Source: JAFDZV01 sp966128725
Lineage (GTDB): Bacteria; Bacteroidota; Ignavibacteria; OLB7
Direction of reading: 5' to 3'
Assembly (NCBI GenBank): GCA_966128725.1
Contig: CBHYLN010000136.1
Span: 1 to 14,545, forward strand
DNA length: 14,545 bases
The notes under the pieces: generated by a model
What the model saw: only the letters and a program-made list of their open reading frames with translations
The model's database searches: none
Told to the model about the DNA's origin: nothing
Shown here: in pieces, positions 5,922 to 14,539 of the stretch
How the letters are laid out: every line of letters starts with the position of its first letter
Position numbering within the stretch: the first letter of the stretch is position 1
Translations under genes and position numbers: made by a program

Positions 5922-8207
5922 ATGCAGCGCCACACAGCAGTCTGTGTTGTGGCCTGGTTTGTGCTGTGCACTGTTGCATCCGCGAGCGATACCGTTCGTG
6001 TAGGCAATGTGCGGGCACAGGGGCCATATATCTACTACCGCGACAAGACGATAACCGCTCAGGCAGCCCGGATTGATCTGCCAGGGCCGGGGTATATCCG
6101 ATCGATTACGCTGTTGCTTGGCGGGACGGCCGCAACCGGCAATGTGCGCCTGCGCCTGCTTGGGCAGGAGGCCGGCCTACAGGCGCCGCTGCCTGGTCGT
6201 GATCTGGTGCGGCCCATTGTTGTTGCGAAAAAAGGTGCGGGTGTGCGCTCGGTGTCGGTTGAATTGCCCCAACCCGTTGCCGTGGACGGCGATCAGGTAT
6301 TTGTGGTGATCGATCAGCCGTCGCGGGGTGTGTACCTGCTTTCCGATGCAACGCGGCGACCACCTGTCTGCACGGCCAATGGTGAGCGATACGGATATCA
6401 ATTGTTGCAGCGGGATGACGGCGCTTGGGACATGGGCGATTATCAGTTCATGATTTCCATGCTTGTTGTGCCCGCGGTGGCGGCCGGCTCCGGGCATTTT
6501 TCACCGGCGGTGCTGGATATCCAGGACTCGATGCCAGCGGCCAATACCGCGATGGCCTGGGCCGATGCCAATAACGACGGCCTTCTGGATCTGCTGGCCG
6601 GCGGGCGGCTGCTTGTTAATCGTGGCGATGGGAAATTTCAGGATGCCACGCGGAGTGCGGGGCTGGCGGGGCGCCCGCGCCTGCAGGCATTTATCGACGC
6701 CGATAACGATGGCAATCAGGATATTCTCTGGTTGTGCGATCGTGACTCGGCCAACGGATCGTTCCTGTATATCAACGACGGCACGGGCGGTTTCGCGCGT
6801 GGGCCGGCGGCGATTGCGGGCGTTACGGATCCATCCTGCATTGCAATCGCTGATATCGACGCCGACGGTTTTGCCGATGTTTTTATCGGGCAAAAACTGA
6901 TGGAAGAGTCCGATATCGGGATACTGCTGCGGAACCAGCATGGCGAAGGTTTCATTCGCGATACGGTGCTGCTGCATCGGACCGCCGGCCCCAGTCGCAA
7001 AGGCAGCATTGTTGCCGCGGCATTCGTGGATCTGGATGGCAGGGGAAGTCCGGACCTGTTTACTGTCTTCGCGGACGGCCGTACGGCCACTCTTCACAAC
7101 ACAGGCGGGCGTCTTGTGCCTGCGGAATCGGCGGCCGGCCCGCTTGGTGCTGTGGCGCCGCTTGCCGACGGACGTGGCGTTGGCTGCCACTTTGCCGACT
7201 ACGATAACGATGGCGATCAGGACCTGCTGCTGCCGTGGACGGCGAACTCGCAGCGGGAAGTGCTGGCGATGCCCGAACGGTGGCGGCCGGTGTGGCCCAA
7301 TCGTTGCGGCGAACGCGCCAACAGTCTGAATGCGGCGGCCCCGGGTGCTTCAGCCATCAACGATATCCCGGTGATCAACGAGCGTTCGGGCGGCGCGTGG
7401 GGCGATGCCGATAACGATGGACGGCTGGACTACGTGCTTGGCGCATCATGCGCCTGTACGTACATCGATCTATACCGGCAGATCGATGCCGGAGCGTTCC
7501 AGCGTGCCACGGCGGCGTTCGGGCTGCGTCGTGTAAGCGGTGGTCCCGATCTCACATGGGCTGATGCAAATAACGATGGACGGCTGGATCTGGCATTCTT
7601 CGCCGACGGCCGGCCGGTGGTGTTGCGCAACGAGTCGCGCACCAATAACCACTACGTCGCGTTCGATCTCGCCAATCGCAGTGCCGGCCGCACCTCCATC
7701 GGTACAGCCGTGACGGTCTACGCCGGTGGGCGGGCCAGTACGCAGGTTCTGGCCAGCGGGCGGGGACTTGGCGTTCAGGATCCTCCGCGGCTGCACTTCG
7801 GTCTGGGCACGGCCACGGCGATCGACTCCGTGGTGGTCCGTTGGCCAGGCGAGACGGCAGGCCAGAGCTACACCGGCCTTCAGGTCGATCGCGTGTTTCA
7901 GTTGAAGGCAGCGGCATCGGCCGCCGGCGCCATCACGGTTACCGCCAACGCGTTTCCCAATCCATTCTCCGAGGCGCTTACTATCCGGTTTACGCTGCCC
8001 GAACGGTCGGCCGTGCGGCTGGAGATCTTCGCGGCATCGGGCGAGTTGGTGGCAACGTTGCTCGATGCGACGCTGGATGCCGGCGAACACACCCAGCGCT
8101 TCACCGCACGCGATGCTGCCGGGCGGCCGCTGCCACAGGGAACGTATCTGTACCGGCTGACCACGACACATGGCGAGGCCATCGGCAAGGCACAGTTACG
8201 CCGATGA
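5922..8207 (+). CDS. Secreted FG-GAP/VCBS repeat protein with ASPIC/UnbV and T9SS domains
   Basis: The protein has 761 residues. A signal peptide covers about 1-22 (VASAS). Residues 23-195 look like a beta-sandwich that I cannot name. Seven Asp-rich FG-GAP/VCBS motifs with calcium-loop spacing begin near Asp215 (DANNDG), Asp259 (DADNDG), 311 (DIDADG), 370 (DLDGRG, degenerate), 426 (DYDNDG), 495 (DADNDG) and 548 (DANNDG), enough for an integrin-alpha-like propeller. An ASPIC/UnbV domain follows (about 575-645), with NNHYVAFDL, GTAVTVYAGG, LHFGLG and VVVRWPGE. This FG-GAP plus ASPIC order is that of the CRTAC1-like family. The end (676-761) starts NAFPNPF and has PQGTYLYRL, a T9SS type A sorting domain. 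Expected location is the outer surface or medium; calcium binding and an adhesive role are family-based inference. The ATG has no evident Shine-Dalgarno and was chosen because it gives the signal peptide. Confidence 0.92.
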   Translation: MQRHTAVCVVAWFVLCTVASASDTVRVGNVRAQGPYIYYRDKTITAQAARIDLPGPGYIRSITLLLGGTAATGNVRLRLLGQEAGLQAPLPGRDLVRPIVVAKKGAGVRSVSVELPQPVAVDGDQVFVVIDQPSRGVYLLSDATRRPPVCTANGERYGYQLLQRDDGAWDMGDYQFMISMLVVPAVAAGSGHFSPAVLDIQDSMPAANTAMAWADANNDGLLDLLAGGRLLVNRGDGKFQDATRSAGLAGRPRLQAFIDADNDGNQDILWLCDRDSANGSFLYINDGTGGFARGPAAIAGVTDPSCIAIADIDADGFADVFIGQKLMEESDIGILLRNQHGEGFIRDTVLLHRTAGPSRKGSIVAAAFVDLDGRGSPDLFTVFADGRTATLHNTGGRLVPAESAAGPLGAVAPLADGRGVGCHFADYDNDGDQDLLLPWTANSQREVLAMPERWRPVWPNRCGERANSLNAAAPGASAINDIPVINERSGGAWGDADNDGRLDYVLGASCACTYIDLYRQIDAGAFQRATAAFGLRRVSGGPDLTWADANNDGRLDLAFFADGRPVVLRNESRTNNHYVAFDLANRSAGRTSIGTAVTVYAGGRASTQVLASGRGLGVQDPPRLHFGLGTATAIDSVVVRWPGETAGQSYTGLQVDRVFQLKAAASAAGAITVTANAFPNPFSEALTIRFTLPERSAVRLEIFAASGELVATLLDATLDAGEHTQRFTARDAAGRPLPQGTYLYRLTTTHGEAIGKAQLRR
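7411..7588 (+). repeat. 19-bp exact in-frame direct repeat within the FG-GAP region
   Basis: The same 19 bases (ATAACGATGGACGGCTGGA) occur at 7411-7429 and 7570-7588. They are 159 bp (53 codons) apart, in the codons for the sixth and seventh calcium-loop motifs. Conserved protein sequence explains part of this, but identical third positions suggest recent duplication or conversion between these repeats. Confidence 0.7.
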
Positions 8208-8223
8208 CGACGAATGATGAATC

Positions 8224-8251
8224 GCGAATTGCGAAATGCGAATTGTGATGA
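8224..8251 (+). repeat. Heptamer tandem repeat (GCGAATT type)
   Basis: GCGAATT (8224-8230), GCGAAAT (8231-8237) and GCGAATT (8238-8244) are followed by a decayed unit GTGATGA (8245-8251). It has the form of the short heptanucleotide tandem repeats (STRR) known from some cyanobacteria, although the unit differs. Confidence 0.6.
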
Positions 8252-8260
8252 CGAAGAGCC

Positions 8261-8335
8261 CGTTGGGGCAGGTCTCGTGGGCGCAGGTCTCGTTGGGGCA
8301 GGTCTCGTGGGCGCAGGTCTCGTAGGCGCAGGTCT
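8261..8335 (+). repeat. Five tandem 15-bp units
   Basis: Five contiguous 15-base units fill 8261-8335. Units 1 and 3 are CGTTGGGGCAGGTCT, units 2 and 4 are CGTGGGCGCAGGTCT, and unit 5 is CGTAGGCGCAGGTCT. The A-B-A-B order means a 30-bp dimer was itself duplicated. There is no spacer between units, so this is not a CRISPR array. Confidence 0.9.
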
Positions 8336-8346
8336 TCAGCCTGCGC
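8326..8346 (+). repeat. Hairpin formed by the last 15-bp unit and flanking bases
   Basis: GCGCAGG at 8326-8332 pairs with CCTGCGC at 8340-8346 around a 7-base loop. The half-site lies in the last tandem unit. The array may therefore derive from a palindromic intergenic element of which only the outermost copy keeps both arms. No T tract follows. Confidence 0.6.
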
Positions 8347-8358
8347 TGCTGTTGAAGA

Positions 8359-8393
8359 ATTAGAAATTAGAAATTGAAAATTAGAAATGAGGG
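8359..8393 (+). repeat. AT-rich heptamer tandem repeat (ATTAGAA type)
   Basis: ATTAGAA (8359), ATTAGAA (8366), ATTGAAA (8373), ATTAGAA (8380) and a decayed ATGAGGG (8387) run back to back with a strict 7-base period. It is AT-rich against GC-rich surroundings and has the same period as the GCGAATT repeat 115 bases upstream. Confidence 0.8.
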
Positions 8394-8407
8394 ATGCGAA
8401 CGTGGCC

Positions 8408-8459
8408 TTCCTTTGCGGTGAATTCCTTTACCGCGAAGAGCGCGAAGAACGCAAAGGGA
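8408..8459. repeat. Inverted repeat enclosing a 9-bp tandem repeat
   Basis: CCTTTGCG (8410-8417) is the reverse complement of CGCAAAGG (8450-8457), with two more possible pairs outside. Within and overlapping the right arm are three 9-base units: CGCGAAGAG (8432-8440), CGCGAAGAA (8441-8449) and CGCAAAGGG (8450-8458). Runs of CGCGAAGaaCGCAAAG type are, as I recall, scattered through intergenic DNA of many environmental bacteria, so this may be one copy of a dispersed element. Confidence 0.65.
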
Positions 8460-8593
8460 AGACGTGGATTGATACCCGAACCGCGCCGGTGACAAGAGAA
8501 TGAGGAATGCCCGTTGGCCCACGCTCCATTGAAATGAGAAACGCCCGATCCATCGATACAACGATTGTTGTTGTTCATACCGAATCCAGACCG

Positions 8594-11500
8594 ATGAACT
8601 ACCATCCACAAAAAACCGTGTTGGCCGCGGCGGCCGCGTTGCTGATGCTTCTTGCAATCCCGCTCACGGATATGCGAGCGCAGACAAGCGGGCCGGTGCA
8701 GCCGGATTTTTCCGTGCCTGCGGTTGGCTCCGGGCCGGGCGTAAGCCCGTTTACCGGCGGCTTCACCTTTGGGCTGCCGGTGATGACCGTGCCCGGGCCG
8801 GATGGCAGCGGTTACTCCGTATCGCTTTCCTATCGTGCCGGGACCAATCCCGATGGCGAGGTCTCGTGGGTGGGGTATGGCTGGTCGCTGAATGCCGGCG
8901 CAATCGTGCGCGATGTCCGCGGCTATCCAGACGACTGGAAGGATACCGTGACGGTGTGGAACAAGGGGCCGCAGCAATGGACCGTGTCCGGCGCGGTGCG
9001 TGTGGGCACGGAGATTTCCAGCGCCGAGCTGGGCGATACCGCGAACCCGGTGCGCAAGCTGGCCGGCGGTGACTCCGTGCTGAAAGCCCGACTGTCGCTG
9101 GGTTATACCACGGTGTACAGCAGCGTTTCGGGGTTCCGGCGCGCCAACAGCTACGGGCTGGAGTGGAAGGGTGTAGGCAGCCTGGACTACGATATCAAGG
9201 ATGGCGATGGGAGCTGGTCCGCCAGGGCCAATCCGGGGTTGTTGTTTAATGCTACGACGTTGGTATTTCCATTGCGGCAGGCGCTGAGCAAGTTGTCCTT
9301 AGCCGGCGAGTTGTTGGCCCATTCGCTTGGCAGGGCGGTGACTGAGTTCAGCAACTCAGCAGCCAGAGATAACACTCCCGAACTGACCATGCCCTGGCGC
9401 AGCGCGCGATTCGATACGCGATCGTTCAACGCCGGGCTGGGGCTTACCGCAACGCTGAACGCCGGCTTTGTAAGCGGCGCCGATGGCGGCGTGAACGGCA
9501 ACGTGACCATCCGCACACCGGTGGAGAAATACGCCGTGCGCGGCGTGGGATATATGTACAGCCAACAGGCCGGCGCCAGCGAGTTCATGGATTACTCCTT
9601 CGAGCGCGCCAAGGAGTATCGCACGACCGACAACTTTCTGCCGATCCCCTTCACCAATGCCGACCGGTTCAACGTGACCGGCGGGGCGCCGGTTGGCTCG
9701 ATACGCCTGTATGCGCGCAGCACCGGCACGTTCCGTCCGGACTACGTCCACAACGTGTTCCTGATCCCGAACATCGATCCCGAAGGCACCGTGGGGGCGC
9801 GATGGGGCGTGGGCGCGGCGCTGGGCGTTGGGCGCAATTCGTTGACGGTGAGCCAATGGCAGGCCGATACGTCCAGCACCCCGCATAGCTTCGATTCGCT
9901 TGTTGCCGACGATCGCACTTTCATGCGGTACCGCGGCGACATGGGCGGCAATCTGCTGGCTGCGGCATCCGACGATGCGGAGTCGGCAACCGTGAGCGAC
10001 AGCAACCACCTGCGGGTACCGTCATCGATCTACCCCATGCTGAACGGCGGCGAGCGGGTTGGCCGGAACCTGTACGTGGGCTACAATCTGAACAAGGAGA
10101 TGGCCAGCGCCACCGGCGCGGGCGTGCCGTACCTGGCGTACGATAAAACCGCCGATGCCGGCAACGTGCCGAACCGCGACCGGACGCTGGCGACCGTGCG
10201 CGATCAGATCGGCGAGATTTCCGTGACGGACGCCGGAGGGTGGCGCAGCAACTATTCGCTGCCGGTGTATTCGCGCAGCGAACGCCGGCTGGGATTTGGG
10301 GTGCATCGCGCCGTTACCGACACCACCACCAACCTGCGCGGCGAACGCCTTGTGTACGCCGACGTGGACACCACCAACGCGTTGACGCTGCAGGGGCAGG
10401 AGCTGGACGCCCCCACAGCCACGGCGTATCTGCTGACTTCGATCACGTCGCCGGACTACCAGGATATCACCGGCGACGGGCCCAGCGCCGACGACCTTGG
10501 CGCATGGGTGCGATTCCGCTACCAGCCGGCCGCGGCGTTCCTTGGCCGGGCCGGGCACGATATCAACGGCACCGCGTTCCACTGGCGCACACCGTACAAC
10601 GGGCTGGCGTATGCGCGGGGCGAGATGTCGGACCCGGACGACGATCAGGGCGCGGTGAGCATGGGCGAACGCGAGCAGTATTATCTGGCGTCGATCGAAA
10701 CCAAAACCCACATCGCGTATTTCATCACCAACATGTCCGATGTGGCGCTCAGCAACGGCGGTAGGAGCACCGGCTCGTTCGAGCAGCGCATGGACGCGTA
10801 TCAGGCGCCGTTTGTATTCGATACGCTGGTGCGGGCGGACTATCTGCGCCAGGCCAACGGCGACAGCACCGCCACGTACGCGCATTGGTATACCGACGAA
10901 TCCAGCCAGCAGGTTCCGGCCCCGAACCTTTCGCGCCGGCTGGAGCGGGTGGAGCTGTACGCCAAGAATGCCGCAGGCGAGGCCGACAGTCTCCTTTCCA
11001 CCACATTTCTTGAGTACGACTACTCGCTGCGGCGCGGGATGCCGAACTCGGTAACGCCGCACCCGGACAGCACGGCCCGCCTGGGCATGCTGACGCTGAA
11101 GCGGGTGTGGTCGCAGGCGCAGCGCGTGTACAACGCAAGGATAAGCCCGTACGAGTTCGGCTACGAATACCGGCGCACGGCCGATTACCCGGCGGCAATG
11201 CGAACGAAGTACCCGGCGATCACCGGCTTTGCCGATTCGCTTTCCAGCGCGGAGCAGAACCCACCATACACGCCGTACGATGCCGACGGCTGGGGCGGCC
11301 ACGCGTACAACGGCGCGGCGCGTTCGGCCGCCATGCGCCCGTGGGTTGACCAGCATCCCGACACCAACGCGTTCGACCCGGCGGCCTGGCAGTTGAAGTA
11401 TGTGAAAAGCCCAACAGGCGCCGAGATGCACGTGCAGTACGAGGCCAACGATTATTGCTACGTGCAGGACAGGCCCGCGATGGCGATGGCAAGCCTGCGC

Positions 11501-14500
11501 GCGACGTTCGGCGACAGCCTCTCGAACGATGGCGATAACAGCGGTCGTTACTACGTGAACCTGGCGGACCTTGGCGTGGCCGATACGGACCGCGCCGCCG
11601 TGCAGCGGTATTACTCGTTGGCCAAGCGACAGTTTGTTGATACCAACGAACGCCTGTACCTGAAGTTCCTGTACGCGCTGGTGGGTGACTCCGCCAAGTT
11701 CGACGATCCGGAATACAACTCGGAGTACATCACGGCCTATGCGCGCGTGAACGAGCTGCGCGTGGACAGCGCGGTGATAAGCGGGACCATGCGTTACGCG
11801 CTGTGCGTGAAGCTTGGGATGGGTGGGGATTCCACGGTGCCAAAGCGTGTTTGCCACGACCTTGTGCAGTGGCGCAAGCGCGGGCGGTTGCAGCCCGGGC
11901 ATCCGGTGGATCCGCGTGGTGTGGCCGGTGGCGGTGCAGGCGGTGGCGGCACCTCGGCGATATTCGATGTTATCGGGCATTACTTCACTGCCGGCTACGA
12001 GGAATCCGAGCATTGCCGCGCGGTGGATTACGCGCACTCCTACCTGCGGCTGCCCATGGTTGCGGCCAAGCGCGGCGGCGGCGTTCGCGTGCGGCGTCTG
12101 CTGACGCTGGACCCCGGTGTTGAGGCCGACTCGATGCTGTACGGCGGCGAGTATATCTATCAGACCTACGACCCCGCCCGCGGCGAATACATTTCCAGCG
12201 GTGTTGCCGCCAACGAGCCAACGGCCGCGCGCGAGGAGAACGCGCTGGTGAACGTGGAGCTGGCACACGGCAGGATCGCGGATACCAAAATTATCGCGGG
12301 CGATCATCTGGACCAGTACGAAGGGCCGCTGGGCGAGTCGCTGTTGCCCGGCGCATCGGTGGGGTACGCACGCGTGGTGACACGCAACATCCACACCGGC
12401 AAAACGGCCGCCGGGTTCGGCGTGCAGGAGTTCTTCACCGCGCGCGATTTCCCGATGCAGCGCTACGATACGGCCCTGGCCGGCTACACCGTTGCGGCCA
12501 CGGGCATCAGCGGGCCAAAACACGGCACCAGCCCGCTGTGGGGCGCGCTTGCCGGGGCCATGCCCGGCGCCAAGTTCCCGCTGGACGCGGCCGGCGGATC
12601 GATCGGCGTGGGGCTTGGGTTCTCGCGGCGTGTCAACGATCTGCGCCTGGCTCAGGGATATCGCTTTGTGCTGAACGAGATGAACGGCGCGGCCAAAAGC
12701 AGCGCGGCCTACGGCGGCCGGCTGGAGGACCCCGCCACCTGGACGCTGACCTCGCTTTCGCAGTATGAATATTTCAAGCCCGGCGAGAAGCTGCCGGTGC
12801 TGGATGCGGTGGGCGACACGGTGCGCTACGACAACATCGGCAAGGAGATGGAGGTTACGATGGACGCGCGATCGATCGAGGACCACACGATCGACGTGCA
12901 GGTGAACGGCGACGTAACGTTCGCCGCCGGCAGCATCACCGATCCCCAGATTACCTCCTCGGCGGTGCTCTCCACGGCCGATAATGATCTGCGCACACAC
13001 GTCACAACCAAGGTGATCAGCTACCCAGCCACCGTGAAGCGCGTGCTTACCTACGGCGACGGCATCTATCACGTTGCCGAGAATGTGGCGTTCGACCCCA
13101 CAACCGGCTCGCCGATCATCACGCGAACCAATGATTCCTACGACCGATTGGCGCTTGAGAAATCGCCGCTGGGGCATAACGGGGCGTATACGTCGTACGG
13201 GTTCCGGGCCGGGAACGAGTACCCGCTGCTGGGCCAGAAGGCGGCCAATCAGCGCGCCGTGATCGACAGCGCCGGCGGCATCACCATCACCAAGACACAT
13301 CTGGGAAGCGGCAACGCGCGCCTGGATATCACGCCGGCCACGAATGCCGCAACCTACGCGGCGCTGGCCAGGCTGAACCCCGGCGACCTTCTGCACCTTA
13401 CAACACAGAGCAGCGGCGCCGAGGCCGGGTTCTATCACGTTGCCTCCAAAAGCGGCACCACGGTGAACCTGCACAAGGTTTCGGCGAACTATGCGCCAAG
13501 CAACACCACCGCCGGCGCCGTGGCATTGCTGGTGGTTGAAAGCGGGCTGGCCAATCAGATTGGCGGCGCGGCCGGCGGCATCGTCACCTACGGCGAAACC
13601 GAAAGCGCCGTGCTGAGTGCCGCGAACTTCGCCACGGCAAATCCAAGCTCCTTCACGGCGCGGCAGGCGCTGGCCGATACGTTGAACGCCGTTGTGGCGC
13701 GCGGCGGTGGTTTTGTGTTCCCGGCCACCGTAAGCGGTCTGGGCGCCATCATCCGCGTGGCCGGCAGCCTGGGTGACTCGTGCGGCGCTCTTGCCGATAC
13801 CATCTGGCTTGCCCGCCGCGACGGGCGGCTGGTGCTGACCCGCGGTCGGTTCAGTACAACGCTTACCATCAACGGCACGCCCACCAACCCGCATCGCATG
13901 GTGACACACCTGAACGCGTACCTGGATTCGTTGTGGGGATATCACATCGATACCGCGCTGGGCTACAACACGCAGTGCGATTCAACCAACTACATATACC
14001 GCCACTACACCTCGCAGCCGGCGGGATACGCGGCGCTGATCGATTCCATGATGGCTGCACGGTTCGATACGGTGAACTATCTGGATAATTACTGGATTGG
14101 CGATCTGATCAGCATTGGCGGCGGGATGGACACGCTGGTGGAGGGATTCCGGCGCGGTACGAACACGTATTACTCGGCCTCGGGGCAGATCGACCTGCAC
14201 GGCGTGCTGGCCGCGCACACGGTACGCTCCAGGCTGTGGGCCTCCGAATGCAGCGGGGCGGACAAGGTGAAGAAGGTATCGATGTATCACCAGCAGACCC
14301 TGGAGACCAACCCCGCCGATACCACCATCGTGCGCACCGGACTTACGCTGGCGCAGTTGAACGCGTACTTCCCGTACACCACGCAGATAGGCGCGTTCGC
14401 CGAGAACAACCAGGGATATCTCACCTATAAAAACTTCGTGGCCGGCAGCACCATCGCCAAGGCGTTCGGCATACGATTCGCGCACGGCGATACTGTATGT

Positions 14501-14506
14501 TCCTAA
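8594..14506 (+). CDS. Giant exported Rhs/SpvB-like surface protein without YD repeats
   Basis: The protein has 1970 residues from the ATG at 8594, where a clear signal peptide begins (MNYHPQKTVLAAAAALLMLL, then MRA-Q at about 27-30). The frame is open from an earlier ATG at 8507, but that would bury the signal. Near the N-terminus VSPFTGGFTFGLPV and GYGWSLNAGAIVRD (about 94-107) match the opening of SpvB/TcaC-like and Rhs-family proteins. Later blocks resemble those I recall in large Bacteroidota surface proteins: DQIGEISVTDAGG (537-549), DYQDITGDGPSADDLG (621-636), SPTGAEMHVQYEANDYCYVQ (939-958) and a strand near 1500-1517 (FDPTTGSPIITRTNDSYD). A Gly-rich loop lies at 1112-1119. I see no YD-repeat series, no Rhs core, no toxin tip and no T9SS domain. 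Homologues may continue past this point, and the stop lies in a direct repeat, so truncation is possible. There is no clear Shine-Dalgarno. Expected location is the cell surface. Confidence 0.85.
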   Translation: MNYHPQKTVLAAAAALLMLLAIPLTDMRAQTSGPVQPDFSVPAVGSGPGVSPFTGGFTFGLPVMTVPGPDGSGYSVSLSYRAGTNPDGEVSWVGYGWSLNAGAIVRDVRGYPDDWKDTVTVWNKGPQQWTVSGAVRVGTEISSAELGDTANPVRKLAGGDSVLKARLSLGYTTVYSSVSGFRRANSYGLEWKGVGSLDYDIKDGDGSWSARANPGLLFNATTLVFPLRQALSKLSLAGELLAHSLGRAVTEFSNSAARDNTPELTMPWRSARFDTRSFNAGLGLTATLNAGFVSGADGGVNGNVTIRTPVEKYAVRGVGYMYSQQAGASEFMDYSFERAKEYRTTDNFLPIPFTNADRFNVTGGAPVGSIRLYARSTGTFRPDYVHNVFLIPNIDPEGTVGARWGVGAALGVGRNSLTVSQWQADTSSTPHSFDSLVADDRTFMRYRGDMGGNLLAAASDDAESATVSDSNHLRVPSSIYPMLNGGERVGRNLYVGYNLNKEMASATGAGVPYLAYDKTADAGNVPNRDRTLATVRDQIGEISVTDAGGWRSNYSLPVYSRSERRLGFGVHRAVTDTTTNLRGERLVYADVDTTNALTLQGQELDAPTATAYLLTSITSPDYQDITGDGPSADDLGAWVRFRYQPAAAFLGRAGHDINGTAFHWRTPYNGLAYARGEMSDPDDDQGAVSMGEREQYYLASIETKTHIAYFITNMSDVALSNGGRSTGSFEQRMDAYQAPFVFDTLVRADYLRQANGDSTATYAHWYTDESSQQVPAPNLSRRLERVELYAKNAAGEADSLLSTTFLEYDYSLRRGMPNSVTPHPDSTARLGMLTLKRVWSQAQRVYNARISPYEFGYEYRRTADYPAAMRTKYPAITGFADSLSSAEQNPPYTPYDADGWGGHAYNGAARSAAMRPWVDQHPDTNAFDPAAWQLKYVKSPTGAEMHVQYEANDYCYVQDRPAMAMASLRATFGDSLSNDGDNSGRYYVNLADLGVADTDRAAVQRYYSLAKRQFVDTNERLYLKFLYALVGDSAKFDDPEYNSEYITAYARVNELRVDSAVISGTMRYALCVKLGMGGDSTVPKRVCHDLVQWRKRGRLQPGHPVDPRGVAGGGAGGGGTSAIFDVIGHYFTAGYEESEHCRAVDYAHSYLRLPMVAAKRGGGVRVRRLLTLDPGVEADSMLYGGEYIYQTYDPARGEYISSGVAANEPTAAREENALVNVELAHGRIADTKIIAGDHLDQYEGPLGESLLPGASVGYARVVTRNIHTGKTAAGFGVQEFFTARDFPMQRYDTALAGYTVAATGISGPKHGTSPLWGALAGAMPGAKFPLDAAGGSIGVGLGFSRRVNDLRLAQGYRFVLNEMNGAAKSSAAYGGRLEDPATWTLTSLSQYEYFKPGEKLPVLDAVGDTVRYDNIGKEMEVTMDARSIEDHTIDVQVNGDVTFAAGSITDPQITSSAVLSTADNDLRTHVTTKVISYPATVKRVLTYGDGIYHVAENVAFDPTTGSPIITRTNDSYDRLALEKSPLGHNGAYTSYGFRAGNEYPLLGQKAANQRAVIDSAGGITITKTHLGSGNARLDITPATNAATYAALARLNPGDLLHLTTQSSGAEAGFYHVASKSGTTVNLHKVSANYAPSNTTAGAVALLVVESGLANQIGGAAGGIVTYGETESAVLSAANFATANPSSFTARQALADTLNAVVARGGGFVFPATVSGLGAIIRVAGSLGDSCGALADTIWLARRDGRLVLTRGRFSTTLTINGTPTNPHRMVTHLNAYLDSLWGYHIDTALGYNTQCDSTNYIYRHYTSQPAGYAALIDSMMAARFDTVNYLDNYWIGDLISIGGGMDTLVEGFRRGTNTYYSASGQIDLHGVLAAHTVRSRLWASECSGADKVKKVSMYHQQTLETNPADTTIVRTGLTLAQLNAYFPYTTQIGAFAENNQGYLTYKNFVAGSTIAKAFGIRFAHGDTVCS

Positions 14507-14539
14507 ATTATTTCGCGACGTTCCTAAATTATTTCGCGA
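14499..14539 (+). repeat. Two 20-bp direct repeats with 21-bp period at the right edge
   Basis: GTTCCTAAATTATTTCGCGA occurs at 14499-14518 and again at 14520-14539, separated by a single C. The period is exactly seven codons, and each copy carries TAA in the frame of the giant gene; the first supplies its stop (14504-14506). The repeat is AT-rich and begins abruptly after GC-rich coding sequence. The second copy continues into the 10-bp palindrome TTTCGCGAAA (14532-14541). Further copies may lie beyond the window. Confidence 0.85.

Larger units (their letters stand above)
8208..8593. other. Repeat-dense intergenic region, 386 bases
   Basis: Between the FG-GAP gene and the giant surface-protein gene lie several short tandem repeat families and two inverted repeats, listed separately, packed into 8224-8459. 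The remaining 130 bases before the ATG show no clear promoter or terminator. Frames open here are short and low-complexity. Confidence 0.7.

Noticed and set aside
8261..8335. Possible CRISPR array
   Set aside because: The units are only 15 bp and directly abut without spacers; no cas gene is present.
8507..8593. Earlier start for the giant surface protein at 8507
   Set aside because: The 29 added residues would place a charged, non-hydrophobic segment before the signal peptide. The ATG at 8594 gives a standard signal.
10022..13945. A 1307-codon open frame on the minus strand, opposite the giant surface-protein gene
   Set aside because: Its translation is dominated by Arg, His, Gly and Val with no signal, domain or membrane pattern. 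It is what GC-rich codon bias produces opposite a long real gene, and the plus strand has recognisable family motifs throughout.
14499..14539. Possible CRISPR repeats or insertion-sequence end at the right edge
   Set aside because: The two copies are one base apart, so there is no spacer, and no transposase or terminal inverted repeat is visible in the window. It is kept only as a direct repeat.
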